From NCBI GenBank assembly GCA_002696735.1, contig NZSL01000014.1:2270-66269 (forward strand): a stretch of 64,000 nucleotides of DNA, given 5' to 3'. The notes under the pieces are model-generated. The model saw only the letters and a list, made by a program, of their open reading frames with translations. It was not told where the DNA came from and did no database searches. Source of the DNA: Methylophaga sp. (lineage in GTDB: Bacteria; Pseudomonadota; Gammaproteobacteria; Nitrosococcales; Methylophagaceae). A program made the translations under genes and the position numbers. Each line of letters starts with the position of its first letter. Positions within the stretch are counted from its first letter, which is position 1. Below, one piece after another: positions 26,642-34,000 of this stretch.

Positions 26642-27094
26642 ATGAATCAAGTTAAGTTAGCCATCTGGAGCACAGCACACGAATACAAGGACGGCAAAAA
26701 CGGTGCATTCCGTGAGCTATCCGCATTAATGGGTATGAGTGAGCAGGTCATGCGTAATAAAGCTTGCCCAACTTCTGAAAACTCCTACTTTTCACCTGAT
26801 CAGTTACTCAACCTGCAAAACATTGCAGACGACTACCGCATTAACAATGCTATGCGGCTGGCTGAAAAGCGCGCTGGAGCAACTGAGCGGGGCGTAACTG
26901 AATCACTGCTACATATCACCAGCGAATTAGGCTCAATGGCTCATATCATTAGTGAGGCCGAAGCTGATAACAAATACACAGAACGAGAGAAATCCGACTG
27001 CATTAGCCAGTTAAATCGAATTGAAAAAGCCTGTGAGCATTTAAAGCTGGCTATTCATCAGCAGGAAGCTGGCAAGTTGGTGAGGGCTGTTTGA
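26642..27094 (+). CDS. phage regulatory protein CII (CP76/YmfL-like)
   Basis: 150 aa with the family start MNQVKLAIWSTAHEYKDGKNGAF, RELSALMGMSEQVMRNKACP HTH segment, and a long helical C-terminus (EREKSDCISQLNRIEKACEHL). Proteins of this group act as CII-type activators in P2/186-like phages or as uncharacterised early regulators. Shine-Dalgarno CCAGGAG. First gene after tR1. Confidence 0.8.
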   Translation: MNQVKLAIWSTAHEYKDGKNGAFRELSALMGMSEQVMRNKACPTSENSYFSPDQLLNLQNIADDYRINNAMRLAEKRAGATERGVTESLLHITSELGSMAHIISEAEADNKYTEREKSDCISQLNRIEKACEHLKLAIHQQEAGKLVRAV

Positions 27095-27095
27095 T

Positions 27096-27329
27096 ATGAA
27101 CCTAATCGACACAATCATAACCTCAAAAACATTCAACCTTATCCCTAATATCATTAAGTGGATCTGGTCTCCGGTCTCCAAGCGTCAGCACTTTCTCAGG
27201 CTTCGTGAGGTGTATGAGATTTTTGGAGAAAACGACTTCCAGCCATACAGCGATGTATACGGGAGAAAGGCCGCTGTCCGTCGTTATTTCAAAATCACTG
27301 GTGCTGCAACCAGCTCCACCCGGTGCTAA
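27096..27329 (+). CDS. hypothetical phage protein, 77 aa
   Basis: Hydrophobic N-terminal half (MNLIDTIITSKTFNLIPNII, KWIWSPV) with a basic C-terminus (RLREVYEIFGENDFQPYSDV, YGRKAAVRRYF). Starts one base after the CII-like stop. Its 3' end overlaps the convergent minus-strand gene by 35 bp. Confidence 0.5.
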   Translation: MNLIDTIITSKTFNLIPNIIKWIWSPVSKRQHFLRLREVYEIFGENDFQPYSDVYGRKAAVRRYFKITGAATSSTRC

Positions 27330-27642
27330 ACCCCATGGCTGTCCAGTTCTCATCATCAATTTCAGCGACGAATATGCTATCACCCGCTAGTAAAGGGGAT
27401 AGCCGAATCATCCCTGTATCGCCGTTAAGTACTGAGCGTATACCTCTGGCAACCAGATTTGACACAACAAAAAAAGCAGCGCATCGGCCGTCTGATGAGG
27501 TCATGAATTGCTTACATCGTTCATCGCTAATTTTCTCGATCGCTTTCTTTATTTCCCGCCAATTAGTCAGGGGCGTTTCATCACTAATTTTTATAGTTAT
27601 GACGTATTTAGCTGTTTCTTCGTTATCTTCTGATAGGTACAT
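27295..27642 (-). CDS. hypothetical protein encoded against the early operon, 115 aa
   Basis: ATG at 27642 (MYLSEDNEETAKYVITIKIS) has the good site GAGGTGG; this favours the minus strand over the overlapping plus-strand frame, which has no ribosome site. Acidic mixed alpha/beta protein ending STGWSWLQHQ. Inserted head-to-head with the replication gene, so it looks like cargo with its own promoter. Not recognised. Confidence 0.6.
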   Translation of the reverse strand: MYLSEDNEETAKYVITIKISDETPLTNWREIKKAIEKISDERCKQFMTSSDGRCAAFFVVSNLVARGIRSVLNGDTGMIRLSPLLAGDSIFVAEIDDENWTAMGFSTGWSWLQHQ

Positions 27643-27672
27643 CCATTCCACCTCATTAAAGAATTTAAGCTC

Positions 27673-28413
27673 ATGAGTATTGAGCAATTAAATTTAGCGT
27701 TTAAGGCTGGCATTCAAAAAGCAGCCACCAAGTTCGTGCTTGTTGCCCTTGCTGACTACGCAAATGAGGCGGGTGAAGCCTACCCAACAATTGAAACGAT
27801 CACAGCTAAAACATCCCTTAATCGCAAGACAATCATATCAGCGCTCAAAGAGCTTTCATTGCTTGGACTTATCACTGACACCGGCATGGTGAGAGGTAAA
27901 ACGGGACAAGTGAAAGTCTGGAAGTTACAACTTAAACCCTCCAATGAAAGAGTACCAAAAACGGGACACTTAGATAAAGCAAAAAAACAACCAATGAAAG
28001 AGTCCCAAAAACGGAACAGTACCGAAAACGGAACAGTACCGTTTTTTCCTCCTAACGATCCCGAAAACGGGACTGTTAAAGAGTCCCAAAAACGGGACAC
28101 AGAACCATCAGTTCTTTTAACCACCATAGAACCACCAGTTAAAGAGAAGGCGCCCGCGAAGAAATTCATGCCGCCAACTGAAAGTGAAATCGAAGCCCTA
28201 GCCTACGAGCAAAATTTAAACCTTGATGGCTATTTTGATTACTACGAATCAAACGGCTGGATGGTGGGTAAAAACAAAATGAAGAACTGGCAGGCCGCAG
28301 CAAGAAATTGGCATAAACGCCAAAAGCAATTTAACCGCGGCAACTCAAAAACCGCTCGCCGTCCTGGTGAGCTCAATTATCAACGTGAAGTACCAGGGGA
28401 GCGATTATCGTGA
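27673..28413 (+). CDS. phage replication initiator, lambda O-like
   Basis: 246 aa. N-terminal winged helix (AGIQKAATKFVLVALADYAN, AYPTIETITAKTSLNRKTII, ALKELSLLGLI) as in phage helix-turn-helix replication proteins. The middle is low-complexity and carries DNA iterons. C-terminal domain NLDGYFDYYESNGWMVGKNK, MKNWQAAARNWHKRQ is the classic C-terminal segment of these initiators. Overlaps the next gene by 4 bp. Confidence 0.85.
   Translation: MSIEQLNLAFKAGIQKAATKFVLVALADYANEAGEAYPTIETITAKTSLNRKTIISALKELSLLGLITDTGMVRGKTGQVKVWKLQLKPSNERVPKTGHLDKAKKQPMKESQKRNSTENGTVPFFPPNDPENGTVKESQKRDTEPSVLLTTIEPPVKEKAPAKKFMPPTESEIEALAYEQNLNLDGYFDYYESNGWMVGKNKMKNWQAAARNWHKRQKQFNRGNSKTARRPGELNYQREVPGERLS
27894..28098 (+). 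repeat. iteron cluster, candidate phage replication origin
   Basis: Five 17-bp direct repeats of consensus AGTMCCRAAAACGGRAC at 27951-27967, 28001-28017, 28018-28034, 28057-28073 and 28082-28098, plus a partial copy at 27894-27907. A poly-A/T-rich tract and an inverted half-copy (CCGTTTTTTCC) lie among them. Placed inside the initiator gene, exactly as lambda ori lies in O. Confidence 0.78.
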
Positions 28414-29210
28414 TAGCCCAAAACTTGAAAGAATTTGATATTGCCTTGTGCGAGGCGCTGGCAATTTTTGACAAGCACCCACCTGAACCCTCGGTGGTTG
28501 AGTTCTGGATGAATATCTTATCGCCTTACAGTATTGAGCAGGTAAAGCGAGCATTCAAGGTTCATGTGGCAAAAAGCCATTTTGCACCAAAGCCAGCAGA
28601 CATAATCGAAATCATCAACCAGCAAGACGGCAGACCATCAGCAGACGAAGCTTGGCCTATTGCCCTGCAAGGCGCTGATGAAAACACAACGGCCGTATGG
28701 ACTGAGGAAATTGCACAGGCCTGGTATCACTGCCAGCCCGTATTTGAATCAGGCGATGAAATAGGCGCTCGCATGGCTTTCCGTCAGCACTACCAAAGAC
28801 AAATTGAGCACTCCCGCATGACTGGACAGCCAATCCGCTGGACAGTTTCACTCGGACACGATCAGGCTCAGAAAAAAACAGCATTGGAAGTGGCTCAGCA
28901 AAAAGGGCTTATCTCACAAAGTCGCGTTACTGGATTACTTCCATCGCCAGAGCCAACAGGTGATGGTCAGCACATAGCTGCACTGGTTGGTTATGACGGC
29001 ACGTTTGAAGCACCTATCACCAACGAATCAAAAGCAGGTTTTAAAAAACTACGCGAAGCGCTCGCGTCATCCACGCCTGAGCCACGCGTGAACAAAGTTG
29101 AGCAGCAAAAGCAGGACGAACAAAAACGCCGTGATGAACTGGCAGAGCAAGAAAGATTACTGCTTGAAGCCAGAAACCGCTATCAGGAGCAGCAGTATGA
29201 TCACAACTAA
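28410..29210 (+). CDS. phage replication protein, lambda P-like position
   Basis: 266 aa, GTG start overlapping the O-like stop. N-terminal part (IALCEALAIFDKHPPEPSVV, FWMNILSPYSIEQVKRAFKV, HFAPKPADIIEII) is a helical domain common in phage replication accessory proteins; the C-terminus is a charged coiled coil (EQQKQDEQKRRDELAEQERL). Helicase loader is inferred from position and domain style, not from a catalytic motif; no AAA+ Walker A is seen. Confidence 0.65.
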   Translation: MIAQNLKEFDIALCEALAIFDKHPPEPSVVEFWMNILSPYSIEQVKRAFKVHVAKSHFAPKPADIIEIINQQDGRPSADEAWPIALQGADENTTAVWTEEIAQAWYHCQPVFESGDEIGARMAFRQHYQRQIEHSRMTGQPIRWTVSLGHDQAQKKTALEVAQQKGLISQSRVTGLLPSPEPTGDGQHIAALVGYDGTFEAPITNESKAGFKKLREALASSTPEPRVNKVEQQKQDEQKRRDELAEQERLLLEARNRYQEQQYDHN

Positions 29211-29259
29211 CACCAGAACAAAAGATCCAGTATCACAGATGATTTGGAGCACATTATGA
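29197..29259 (+). CDS. 20-aa micro-ORF
   Basis: MITTNTRTKDPVSQMIWSTL, preceded by CAGGAG and overlapping the next start by ATGA. Overlaps the previous gene end by 14 bp. May be only a coupling leader. Confidence 0.35.
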   Translation: MITTNTRTKDPVSQMIWSTL

Positions 29260-29480
29260 ATTTATCAACATTAAACAGCAGCTTATTTGCACAACTTGAT
29301 CGGCTTGGTAGTGAAAGCTTGAAAGGTGATGCCTTACGCGAAGAGATAGAGCGAAGCAAAAGCATTGTTTCGGTTAGCGGGCAGATTATCGACAACGCAA
29401 AAATTGCCATACAAGCGCATGAATTGCAGCTTGAATACGGCATTAAATCACCACTGCCAAAAATGCTGGATCAGATATGA
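29256..29480 (+). CDS. small conserved phage protein, 74 aa
   Basis: Helical protein MNLSTLNSSLFAQLDRLGSE, ALREEIERSKSIVSVSGQII, DNAKIAIQAHELQLEYG. The ERSKxxxxVxxQIxxNAxxALxAxxL pattern recurs in phage early regions; function unknown. Overlaps the HNH gene by 4 bp. Confidence 0.7.
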   Translation: MNLSTLNSSLFAQLDRLGSESLKGDALREEIERSKSIVSVSGQIIDNAKIAIQAHELQLEYGIKSPLPKMLDQI

Positions 29481-30067
29481 AAGGCCGGCAAATTAAATAC
29501 GGCCAGGCTGAGTTAGATTTCATCTATGCGAATCGGACAATGGTTCGCAGGGAATTAACCGACGCTGTAAACGCTAAGTTTAATGCAAGCCATGACATTA
29601 AAAACATTAACGCACTTTGCAAACGAAAAGGCTGGATGACAGGTAGGACAGGCTGCTTTAAGAAGGGCAATATTCCTAGTCCGTTGGCTGGTTGTAAGGG
29701 GCCAAATAAAACCACATTCAAAAAAGGCAATACTCCAGTTAATCATCGTCCGGTAGGTTCCGAGCGGATCTCAAAAGATGGATGGCTGGAAGTCAAGATT
29801 GCAGAGCCAAGAAAGTGGTGCGGCAAGCACCGCGTTGAATGGGAAAAGCATCACGGACCAATACCGAAAGGCCATATTGTCATTTTCGTTGATGGAAATC
29901 CGCTTAACTGGCAGATAGAAAACCTGCAAATGATAAGCAGGGCAGAGCACGCGATTTTAAATAAACGTGGCCTGAGAAACGTTCCAGACGCAGTTAAGCC
30001 AGTGGCTATTACCTACGGACGATTGATTAACCGAGTCCGTGAAAAGACCACAGCGAGAGCCGCCTAA
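29477..30067 (+). CDS. HNH endonuclease, 196 aa
   Basis: N-terminal DNA-binding helices (AELDFIYANRTMVRRELTDA, INALCKRKGWMTGR) and a C-terminal HNH fold with HRVEWEKHHGPIPKGHIVIF, VDGNPLNWQIENLQMISR and HAILNK. This is the free-standing phage HNH type, often homing. Overlaps its neighbours by 4 and 1 bp. Confidence 0.88.
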   Translation: MKGRQIKYGQAELDFIYANRTMVRRELTDAVNAKFNASHDIKNINALCKRKGWMTGRTGCFKKGNIPSPLAGCKGPNKTTFKKGNTPVNHRPVGSERISKDGWLEVKIAEPRKWCGKHRVEWEKHHGPIPKGHIVIFVDGNPLNWQIENLQMISRAEHAILNKRGLRNVPDAVKPVAITYGRLINRVREKTTARAA

Positions 30068-30462
30068 TGCTCTCCCGCACCTTCATATTCCTGGATGACC
30101 AGAGACGCGACAAAATAAAAGTTGGTCTTTACGAGTGCCTTAAATCTTTACCGGCTGATAAGAAGTATCGCATCACGGTTCAGGATTACGTTGAAGATAA
30201 GACGGCAGAGCAGCGCGCTTTCTTCCATACCCTGTGCGGCATATTTGCGGACGAGACCGGTTACACAAAAGGTGAGATTAAAGAGCTGTGCAAGTTTGAG
30301 CTGATGGGTACGACATTCGTAAATCTGGCAGGCCGTGAAATCGAGGTCGTCAAGTCAAGCGAAACCCTCAAAAAACAAGAGTACAGCGAGCTAATCGAAA
30401 CCTGTTACCGATTGGCGGCTGAGGCTGGAATAAGTCTGCCATCAGCGAGGTATGCAGCATGA
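30067..30462 (+). CDS. ninB: NinB-like recombination protein
   Basis: 131 aa with the NinB arrangement: an N-terminal strand region (KYRITVQDYVEDKTAEQRAF), FHTLCGIFADETGYTKGEIK and a C-terminal CYRLAAEAGISLPSA. NinB (lambda Orf) mediates loading of recombination proteins on SSB-coated DNA. In the expected place after replication genes. Confidence 0.75.
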   Translation: MLSRTFIFLDDQRRDKIKVGLYECLKSLPADKKYRITVQDYVEDKTAEQRAFFHTLCGIFADETGYTKGEIKELCKFELMGTTFVNLAGREIEVVKSSETLKKQEYSELIETCYRLAAEAGISLPSARYAA

Positions 30463-31070
30463 ACGTTCTAGTTGCTTGCGAATACTCTCAAGTCGTAACT
30501 CAAGCGTTTATTGCTGCAGGCCATAACGCATATTCAAATGACATTCTTGAAACAGAGGGTGACCCATCAAAACATATCCAGGGTGACTGCATAGAGGCTA
30601 TCAGGTCGCGCAAATGGGACTTAATAATTATCCATATTCCATGCACCGCAATGGGCGTATGTGGTAACGGAACCTATGGAGAAGGCAAAGCGAAGCATCA
30701 GGAAAGGCTTGATGCAATAGATTTTGCATTAAAGGTATGGGGCGTGGCTTGCGAGCATTCTGAGCGTGTATCAATGGAAAACCCGGCAAGCGTTTTATTC
30801 CCAATACTGAGAAGCCAGAGAGGTGCTGACATTCAATATGTTCAACCCTACGAGTTTGGGCATCCAGAGCAGAAAAAAACAGGATTTGCATTAAAGGGGT
30901 TGCCACGATTAACCGGAACAGATGATGTTTACGAACACATGATGACATTGCCAAAACATGAGCGGGAGCGGGTTTTTTATATGTCACCAAGTAAGGATAG
31001 AGGCAAAGAGCGGGCAAGATTCTTTCCGGGGATAGCAAATGCAATGGCTACTCAATGGGGTGATTTATGA
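30459..31070 (+). CDS. DNA methyltransferase-like protein
   Basis: 203 aa: MNVLVACEYSQVVTQAFIAA, GHNAYSNDIL, HIQGDCIEAI, WDLIIIHIPCTAMGV, MENPASVLF, QPYEFGHPEQKKTGFALKGL. This family resembles C5-methyltransferase fragments, with a SAM-type Rossmann start, Pro-Cys and ENP motifs, and GIANAMATQWG at the end. Length is short for a full enzyme with target-recognition domain, so methylation is likely but unproven. Confidence 0.7.
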   Translation: MNVLVACEYSQVVTQAFIAAGHNAYSNDILETEGDPSKHIQGDCIEAIRSRKWDLIIIHIPCTAMGVCGNGTYGEGKAKHQERLDAIDFALKVWGVACEHSERVSMENPASVLFPILRSQRGADIQYVQPYEFGHPEQKKTGFALKGLPRLTGTDDVYEHMMTLPKHERERVFYMSPSKDRGKERARFFPGIANAMATQWGDL

Positions 31071-31354
31071 GCAAGTTAACGCAAAAATCCAAAGGCACAA
31101 CCTGCATCAGATGCGGCTCACCTGACGCTTACTCATGCCATTACAACGGTGAAATGCAGCACTGGTACGGAAAGGGTAGAGGTCAGAAATGCAGTGACAT
31201 GGCAACAGCAGAGTTTTGTTACGTGTGCGATCAACTGTTCAGTGAAGGCGTAAACATCTATCACAACAAGGCTGAGCGTTCAGAAATGTTCCTCCACTTC
31301 ATCATGCTAACGAATATCAGACGATTTAACGAAGGGGTTTTGAAGGTTGCATGA
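31067..31354 (+). CDS. zinc-binding putative nuclease, 95 aa
   Basis: GTTCIRCGSPDAYSCHYNG ... GQKCSDMATAEFCYVCDQLF: a CxxC, central His, second CxxC scheme as in DUF1364/NinG-type phage nucleases of the nin region. Overlaps both neighbours by a few bases. Confidence 0.6.
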   Translation: MSKLTQKSKGTTCIRCGSPDAYSCHYNGEMQHWYGKGRGQKCSDMATAEFCYVCDQLFSEGVNIYHNKAERSEMFLHFIMLTNIRRFNEGVLKVA

Positions 31355-31523
31355 CCAAGCACCAGCAGAGATTGCCAAGGCTATTTTTGCGATGCAAAGC
31401 AGGGCAGAGCAGGAAAGGGCGTTAAGTGAATGCCCGAACAACAAACAGGTACGGCATTGTCTGAATATCTTTATAGAGCGCCGGAGACTATGCCGAGTCT
31501 TTGGTTGGAGTATGTGGTTATGA
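31347..31523 (+). CDS. small phage protein preceding acb2, 58 aa
   Basis: Read from TTG 31347, nine bases after GAAGGGG: HDQAPAEIAKAIFAMQSRAE, QERALSECPNNKQVRHCLNI, FIERRRLCRVFGW. Its sequence style (APAEIAKAIFAMQ) is like real phage proteins, whereas the ATG frame in the same place gives only a basic 24-aa peptide. Overlaps the Acb2-like gene by ATGA. Confidence 0.6.
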   Translation: MHDQAPAEIAKAIFAMQSRAEQERALSECPNNKQVRHCLNIFIERRRLCRVFGWSMWL

Positions 31524-31786
31524 AAGATCAACACACGAAAATTAGCGGCTACCGCGACTTAAGTCAGGAAGAAATTGATTTGATGAATGAGATTAAGGCT
31601 CATGCAGAAGAAGTGCGACTACTTATCCATAAAATTGATCAACATATTAACTCCCAGCGGGAAACCGTGGACAACCCTCACACAGTTACAACGAACCCAT
31701 CGCGCTGGCTGGCAGAAGGTAGAACCGATTTGCAGAAAGGTTACATGTGTTTGGTTCGCTCAGTAGCTCAGCCAGCAACATTTTAA
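31520..31786 (+). CDS. acb2: Acb2-like anti-CBASS cyclic-nucleotide sponge
   Basis: 88 aa, ATG overlapping the previous stop. N-terminus HTKISGYRDLSQEEIDLMNE then IKAHAEE, and C-terminal SRWLAEGRTDLQKGYMCLVR, SVAQPATF match my recollection of the Acb2/Tad1-hairpin family of small phage proteins. Known Acb2 forms a hexamer that sequesters the cyclic di- and trinucleotide signals of CBASS defence; its binding residues Tyr11 and Lys26 are at exactly these positions here. A His/Thr-rich linker separates the two helical parts. Predicted to protect the phage from host CBASS, early after infection. Assigned from memory, not by search. Confidence 0.82.
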   Translation: MKDQHTKISGYRDLSQEEIDLMNEIKAHAEEVRLLIHKIDQHINSQRETVDNPHTVTTNPSRWLAEGRTDLQKGYMCLVRSVAQPATF

Positions 31787-31790
31787 CTAA

Positions 31791-31949
31791 ATGATTAACG
31801 GTCTCTGTGCGGCTTATTACGCTGAAAAAGTACTGGCCGCACAGACCAAAAAAGAACGCCAAAAACTGCTAGACGAAGTGCCAGAGCATTTAAAGAATTG
31901 GGTTAAACGAATTGTGGTTAATGAGTTTGAGATGAGGAAGCGTAAATGA
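31791..31949 (+). CDS. small hypothetical phage protein, 52 aa
   Basis: MINGLCAAYYAEKVLAAQTK, KERQKLLDEVPEHLKNWVKR with basic end. Helical, soluble. Begins 4 bp after acb2 and overlaps the next gene by ATGA. Confidence 0.6.
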   Translation: MINGLCAAYYAEKVLAAQTKKERQKLLDEVPEHLKNWVKRIVVNEFEMRKRK

Positions 31950-32143
31950 AGCAGCCAATAAAAAACAGAAGATATTTTTTACATCAAAAATCAGGTGGTA
32001 AATATGAATTGCTGATGATTGCTGTAATGGAGGTCGACCTAACTAGAGCTTGTGTTTATCAAAGTGTTGATAACGGCAGTTTGTGGATTCGGCCTGAAAA
32101 CGAGTTTTTTGACGGAAGGTTTAAGGAGTTGGTTGATGGGTAA
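31946..32143 (+). CDS. DUF1653-like phage protein, 65 aa
   Basis: YFLHQKSGGKYELLMIAVME, ACVYQSVDNGSLWIRPENEF, FDGRFKEL: follows the DUF1653 plan (Y-x-H-x-K-G-x-x-Y near the start, then WxRPxxxF). Function unknown. Overlaps the HNH gene by 8 bp. Confidence 0.65.
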   Translation: MKQPIKNRRYFLHQKSGGKYELLMIAVMEVDLTRACVYQSVDNGSLWIRPENEFFDGRFKELVDG

Positions 32144-33032
32144 ATACCGTCAAGCCGCGAGAGTGGACGAAAACCAAGCCTTCCGATCAGGTCTGCAGAA
32201 GGTGGCTTGTTGTAAATACTGCAGTAATGATTTTTTTCATTGCAACAGACCATCAAGGCCACCTAAGTATTGTTCTACAGAATGCCAAAATCAAGCTCAC
32301 TCCGAAAGAATGTCTGGCAGCGGCAACATAAACTATAAAGGCGTTATGGATGAGTTGAGGGTTTGCCCAACTTGTGGCGAAAAGTTCAAGCCGGTTAATG
32401 CTAAATCAAAATACTGCAGCAGAAGTTGCCTTGGCTCAAGGCCGGATAACATTGAAAGGCTTAAAGTGATTGCGCCTATTGCCGCAGCAATTTCAAATTC
32501 AACCCAGCAGCCCAGACCTAAACTCGGACGGAAAAACACTTGCAAGACCTGTAGTAAGGTTTTCCGCGATATTCATAAGAGGACTTATTGCGATGATCAT
32601 ATTGGGCATGTAAACGGCAAGCCACCCATGCAGAAGAAGGCAAAGTGCTCTATTTGTGGCAGTGATTTTGAGCGTCAATATGCAGGCAACGCAAGAAGAA
32701 CTTGCTCTGACTTCTGCAGAAGCAAGCAATTAGCTAAACGGCAGAAAGGCGCTAAATCTCACAGATGGCAAGGCGGAAAAACTACTGATGCCATGATTAT
32801 TAGAGGCTCCTTCGAATACAAGAGCTGGCGTGTTGCAGTATTTGAGCGCGACGGCTATCAGTGCCAAATATGTGGTCAGGTTGGCGGAAAACTAAATGCA
32901 GACCATATCAAGCCGTTTAGTACACACCCAGAGCTTCGTTTAAATATCGACAACGGCAGGACTCTCTGCATCGGCTGCCACAGGCAGACAGAAACATATG
33001 GAATTAAAGCTTTGAGGGCTGCCAATGAGTAA
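32136..33032 (+). CDS. HNH endonuclease with zinc-finger array and VRR-like N-terminus
   Basis: 298 aa from ATG 32136. Residues 2-22 (GKYRQAARVDENQAFRSGLQ) mirror the start of the next gene (SKFRRAARVDDNQKSIVSDL). Then four zinc modules: CKYC...CSTEC, CPTC...CSRSC, CKTC...YCDDH, CSIC...CSDFC. The C-terminal HNH domain has WRVAVFERDGYQCQICGQVG, ADHIKPFSTHPELRLNIDNG and TLCIGCHRQTETYG. It looks like a mobile endonuclease that captured or duplicated the 5' end of the VRR gene. Confidence 0.88.
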   Translation: MGKYRQAARVDENQAFRSGLQKVACCKYCSNDFFHCNRPSRPPKYCSTECQNQAHSERMSGSGNINYKGVMDELRVCPTCGEKFKPVNAKSKYCSRSCLGSRPDNIERLKVIAPIAAAISNSTQQPRPKLGRKNTCKTCSKVFRDIHKRTYCDDHIGHVNGKPPMQKKAKCSICGSDFERQYAGNARRTCSDFCRSKQLAKRQKGAKSHRWQGGKTTDAMIIRGSFEYKSWRVAVFERDGYQCQICGQVGGKLNADHIKPFSTHPELRLNIDNGRTLCIGCHRQTETYGIKALRAANE

Positions 33033-33324
33033 GTTTAGAAGGGCTGCAAGAGTTGATGATAATCAAAAATCCATAGTCAGCGACTTAAGGAAAATGGGTT
33101 ACAGCGTACTGACTGGGCATGACGATATTTTGGTTGGACACAACGGGGTTACATATCTTTTTGAGATAAAAAATCCTGACAAAGCAGTTAAAAAATCAGG
33201 CGGCTTCAAAGCCGGTGCAATCAAAGACAGCCAAATCAAGTTAGCGGCGGAGTGGAAAGGTCATTACGCCATTGTTCATAGCTTAGAGCAAATATTAGAT
33301 GAAATTAAATCAACTGGAGAATAG
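33025..33324 (+). CDS. VRR-NUC type nuclease
   Basis: 99 aa PD-(D/E)XK fold: QKSIVSDLRKMGYSVLTGHD, DILVGHNGVTYLFEIKNPDK (Asp, Glu-x-Lys active site), KDSQIKLAAEWKGHYAIVHS. Small VRR-type nucleases of phages often act on branched DNA. Overlaps the HNH gene by 8 bp. Confidence 0.82.
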   Translation: MSKFRRAARVDDNQKSIVSDLRKMGYSVLTGHDDILVGHNGVTYLFEIKNPDKAVKKSGGFKAGAIKDSQIKLAAEWKGHYAIVHSLEQILDEIKSTGE

Positions 33325-33326
33325 CA

Positions 33327-33641
33327 ATGGATAAAAAATTAGACGCTGGAGCTTTACATCTTGCCGCGAAAGCCGTTTCAGGCGCTGGTGCAAGCATTCA
33401 AAAAGAAAGGGAATACAAGCATGTTGGTATTTACAGGGCAATCGAAGATATTAATTTAATTATCAGAGATTTAGATCGGGTGCTTGAGGATATTACCCAT
33501 ACCGGTGAGTTTGATGGCGAACGTGATGACTCTCCACCGCCCTCCTTGGTCCAGTTTATGGATAGTGCCCAAGACGATATTACGCAGAAGATAACTGCGG
33601 CTAGAGAAAGAATTGGGCGCATCAGAAGCTTGATTCTTTGA
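33327..33641 (+). CDS. hypothetical phage protein, 104 aa
   Basis: Mostly helical: ALHLAAKAVSGAGASIQKER, AIEDINLIIRDLDRVLEDIT, FMDSAQDDITQKITAARERI, with an SPPP linker. Starts 2 bp after the nuclease. Not recognised. Confidence 0.6.
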   Translation: MDKKLDAGALHLAAKAVSGAGASIQKEREYKHVGIYRAIEDINLIIRDLDRVLEDITHTGEFDGERDDSPPPSLVQFMDSAQDDITQKITAARERIGRIRSLIL

Positions 33642-33650
33642 GTTTTCGAT

Positions 33651-33839
33651 ATGGCTGATGATGCAGACAAAACCAGTGACCGCCAAGAGAAGCAACCAGC
33701 CAGGAAAAAGCCAACATCACTTGATTGCGTCGACTGCGGTAATCGTATTCCAGCAAGCAGACAGGTAATCACTGGAGGCACTGAATTGTGCGAGCTTTGT
33801 GATTCTAACGAAGAACATTTAGGGAGGCATTTTAGATGA
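33651..33839 (+). CDS. TraR/DksA-type zinc-finger protein, 62 aa
   Basis: C4 zinc finger SLDCVDCGNRIPASRQVITG, GTELCELCDSNEEHL corresponds to the C-terminal finger of DksA/TraR. TraR binds the RNA polymerase secondary channel and changes promoter use without ppGpp. Here the N-terminal helix is shorter and highly charged. ATGA overlap with the next gene. Confidence 0.82.
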   Translation: MADDADKTSDRQEKQPARKKPTSLDCVDCGNRIPASRQVITGGTELCELCDSNEEHLGRHFR

Positions 33840-34000
33840 AAAATATCTACGCATTACAAATCGGGTTATCACTGGCCGAAATGGATTTGTCTTGGATGAA
33901 GCGTATGCCAGTCCATAACAAATACTCAAAACCTCCAACATTTAACCGGTTATCACAAAAAGGCCGTAGACGCAGATTGAGACAGGAGCTTTCACGATGA
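33836..34000 (+). CDS. small basic phage protein, 54 aa
   Basis: MKNIYALQIGLSLAEMDLSW then a very basic end (QKGRRRRLRQELSR). Shine-Dalgarno GGGAGG; ATGA overlaps at both ends. Possibly nucleic-acid binding. Confidence 0.6.
   Translation: MKNIYALQIGLSLAEMDLSWMKRMPVHNKYSKPPTFNRLSQKGRRRRLRQELSR

Noticed and set aside
27323..27676. 117-aa plus-strand frame
   Set aside because: No ribosome site, Ser/Ile-rich shadow composition; the minus-strand frame here has GAGGTGG and natural protein composition.
31351..31425. 24-aa ATG-started frame after the zinc-binding gene
   Set aside because: The overlapping TTG frame gives a more natural 58-aa protein that couples to acb2.
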